Below are positions 32,874 to 46,483 of a stretch of DNA of 46,483 bases, piece by piece. How positions within the stretch are numbered: position 1 is the stretch's first letter; every line of letters starts with the position of its first letter. The notes below the pieces were generated by a model that made no database searches, was not told where the DNA came from, and saw nothing but the letters and a program-made list of their open reading frames with translations. A program made the translations under genes and the position numbers. The stretch comes from Dunaliella salina (Eukaryota > Chlorophyta > Chlorophyceae > Chlamydomonadales > Dunaliellaceae): contig MU069550.1 of NCBI GenBank assembly GCA_002284615.2, forward strand, positions 298,770-345,252, read 5' to 3'.

Positions 32874-33548
32874 CCTGAGCTCAAGTGCACAGCTTCAAGG
32901 GGAGCTAAATCATTTGCTCTATGCCATGTTCAGGTCGCTTTACTTGTTAGAGACAGATTGCATGTTGAATTATACATGCCATGATGCAATAATATTTTTT
33001 CATTTGTGTTCGCGATTTGACTGCCAATCGCAACCAGTGCAGCTTCTTCGAGGCCTCAGGTGATTGGCACTCAATTGCACATGCAAGACCGTCTCAATCA
33101 GTTACTACAAATCTGAGCCACCTGATACAGAGGGTGCCACCTTTGCACCTAGCACCCTGCACATTGCCTGCCCACCACTTGTTTCGCCCCATATTGACAG
33201 GTCACCACTGGTTTCGCCCCCACGCACTAACATGTCCCACTTGCCTCCCTCACCTCACATCAGGCCCTCCATATCCACACACCAGCAACCATTCAGCACC
33301 TCCGCTGCTTGAAAAACAGACCTGCAGCTGCACTAGGGTCCTCCTACCGCAACGGCGCATGTGGTCTTAAGCCGTGTCCCAAGAGAGCCACTACAGCAAG
33401 CACCACCGCCACCACACCCAGCTGGAGCTGCACAAGCCTTGTGTTTTTGAGTGACAGACCTGGGCGTGTGACACCTGAAAGTCGAAAAGGGGGGCCAACA
33501 GTACTCACAGCCTCCCTAAGCACAAGTGCTGCCGCAGGGCTGGCAGAG
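32874..33548. promoter_or_regulatory. Divergent region between coiled-coil gene and CRY-DASH
   Basis: This spacer separates two outward-facing genes. The CRY-DASH frame stays open upstream of the ATG at 33549 back to 33231 without an ATG, so an upstream spliced exon (for example a transit peptide) is possible. Confidence 0.35.
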
Positions 33549-45601
<12,053 letters not shown>

Positions 45602-46483
45602 GTGAGAAATCTAGAGGGTGCATGTTTTGCGTGAGGACACCCCATTTTTAGTAATTGAAGGTCTCCATTGGCAGCCGCTGCTCCTGGGCTGCAGCGCCCC
45701 TGTCCCAGGAAGGCAGGAACACACAGGGAAAGAGAGCGCCTTCCTCCTGCTTTGAATTTCAACATGCATGGAATGGGGCCTTCAAATTCATGAAGCCCAC
45801 TCCACGATTTTGTTGGGGGCATGAGCGTCATTAGTGCAACCCACAACAGACACAGCCAGCCTAGGTGAAAGCCATAAACAGAGCTAGTGTGGACCCACGC
45901 AGCTGAACACTGTGTGCCAGTTCCCGCGAGAGACCTTTCAAAGGTTGTGACATGTGTTACATTGCGAAAAGGACTAGTCGGGTAATGGCTGCCCAACCTC
46001 TTAATCGCATCGTATACATAGTTACCACGTTACTTTCCCCCCTATCTAATCAATGAGGAGTGCGTCACGCAAGGTATTGGACCCCCCCGACACATCGCTC
46101 GGGTATCAAAGGAACTAAACGTCCCCGCTGCGACTGCGTCTGCCAGGACTCAAACCCCCGCTTCGCTGCCAGCTGTTACGATGCGAAAAGGACTAGTCGG
46201 GTAATGGCTGCCCAACCCCTTAATCGCATCGTATATTCAGGTACCCCGTGACGCTCCTCTGCTAGAGACCCGTCATGAGTGTGACGTGCTGGTCTCGGCG
46301 TGTTGCTTCCCCCTGTGAGGGTTTGCAAGTCTGCATAAACATACTATATGTCAGGAGGATGGATTTTGCATGCCTTTTGGAACTCAAGATTCAATCCTTT
46401 TCAAAACTAAATACCTGGTATCCTCACATTGAGAGCTATCGATTGGTATATGTATGTGTCGAATCCAAGAGAGGGGGGGGGGG
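45602..46483. other. CRY-DASH intron to window end, next exon not found
   Basis: I searched by eye for the RNGML...KFSPWLA block that follows in the family and did not find it. The stretch holds the palindromic repeat pair at 45967 and 46176 and ends in a poly(G) run. Confidence 0.45.
45967..46237. repeat. Pair of ~60-bp elements with inverted ends
   Basis: GGACTAGTCGGGTAATGGCT then GCCCAACC and CTTAATCGCATCGTATA occurs at about 45967-46018 and 46176-46233. In the second copy TACGATGCGA and TCGCATCGTA are perfect 10-bp inverted ends around about 36 nt. The first copy has a diverged left end. Confidence 0.75.

Noticed and set aside
33231..33548. Extending the CRY-DASH N-terminus upstream in the open frame
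   Set aside because: There is no ATG in that frame upstream of 33549. An upstream spliced exon is possible but was not identified.
46090..46170. Possible minus-strand tRNA (GGTTTGAGTCC)
   Set aside because: The T-arm stem does not pair and no cloverleaf could be drawn.

Overview
The window looks like nuclear DNA of a green flagellate alga. Genes are split into short exons (about 45-190 nt) with GT-AG introns of up to about 4.7 kb. The gene set combines plant-type ureide catabolism, an intraflagellar transport GTPase and a DASH-type cryptochrome/photolyase. Intergenic and intronic DNA is full of LINE copies, short non-autonomous elements, MITEs, minisatellites and (CA)n/(GT)n tracts. I cannot name the species. 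Two assembly gaps (N) lie inside (GT)n and (CA)n runs.

Layout. (1) 23-6554 (+): last six exons of ureidoglycine aminohydrolase, 5' end outside the window. (2) About 7.2-14.6 kb: repeat block with two inverted copies of one non-LTR retrotransposon and a fragment of a related one. (3) 16195-20820 (-): gene with two Tudor/Agenet-like domains (FMRP-like arrangement) and a Lys/Asp/Glu repeat tail. (4) 21759-29738 (+): IFT27 (RABL4), complete in six exons. (5) 30430-30900 (-): 3' end of a second LINE family, with two 65-bp short elements nearby that share its 3' end. (6) 32132-32873 (-): first two exons of an unrecognised coiled-coil gene. (7) 33549-45601 (+): CRY-DASH, nine exons recovered, 3' part outside the window. 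Genes 3 and 4 are divergent, as are 6 and 7. I see no functional operon-like link between the genes.

The most unusual signal is local tandem duplication centred on splice sites. At least six exons in three unrelated genes are preceded or followed by diverged tandem copies of their own exon edge plus the adjacent splice site. The clearest is the CRY-DASH exon at 43526-43693. It has seven ~60-bp acceptor-containing units upstream (the real acceptor is the last) and about ten 41-bp donor-containing units downstream.

A second signal is a LINE/short-element system. Short elements of about 50-70 bp with (CCTTGTAA)n-type tails carry a 3' hairpin that covaries with the LINE 3' hairpin. Each of the two LINE copies carries an insertion of such an element with target-site duplication, at a site where the other copy is empty.
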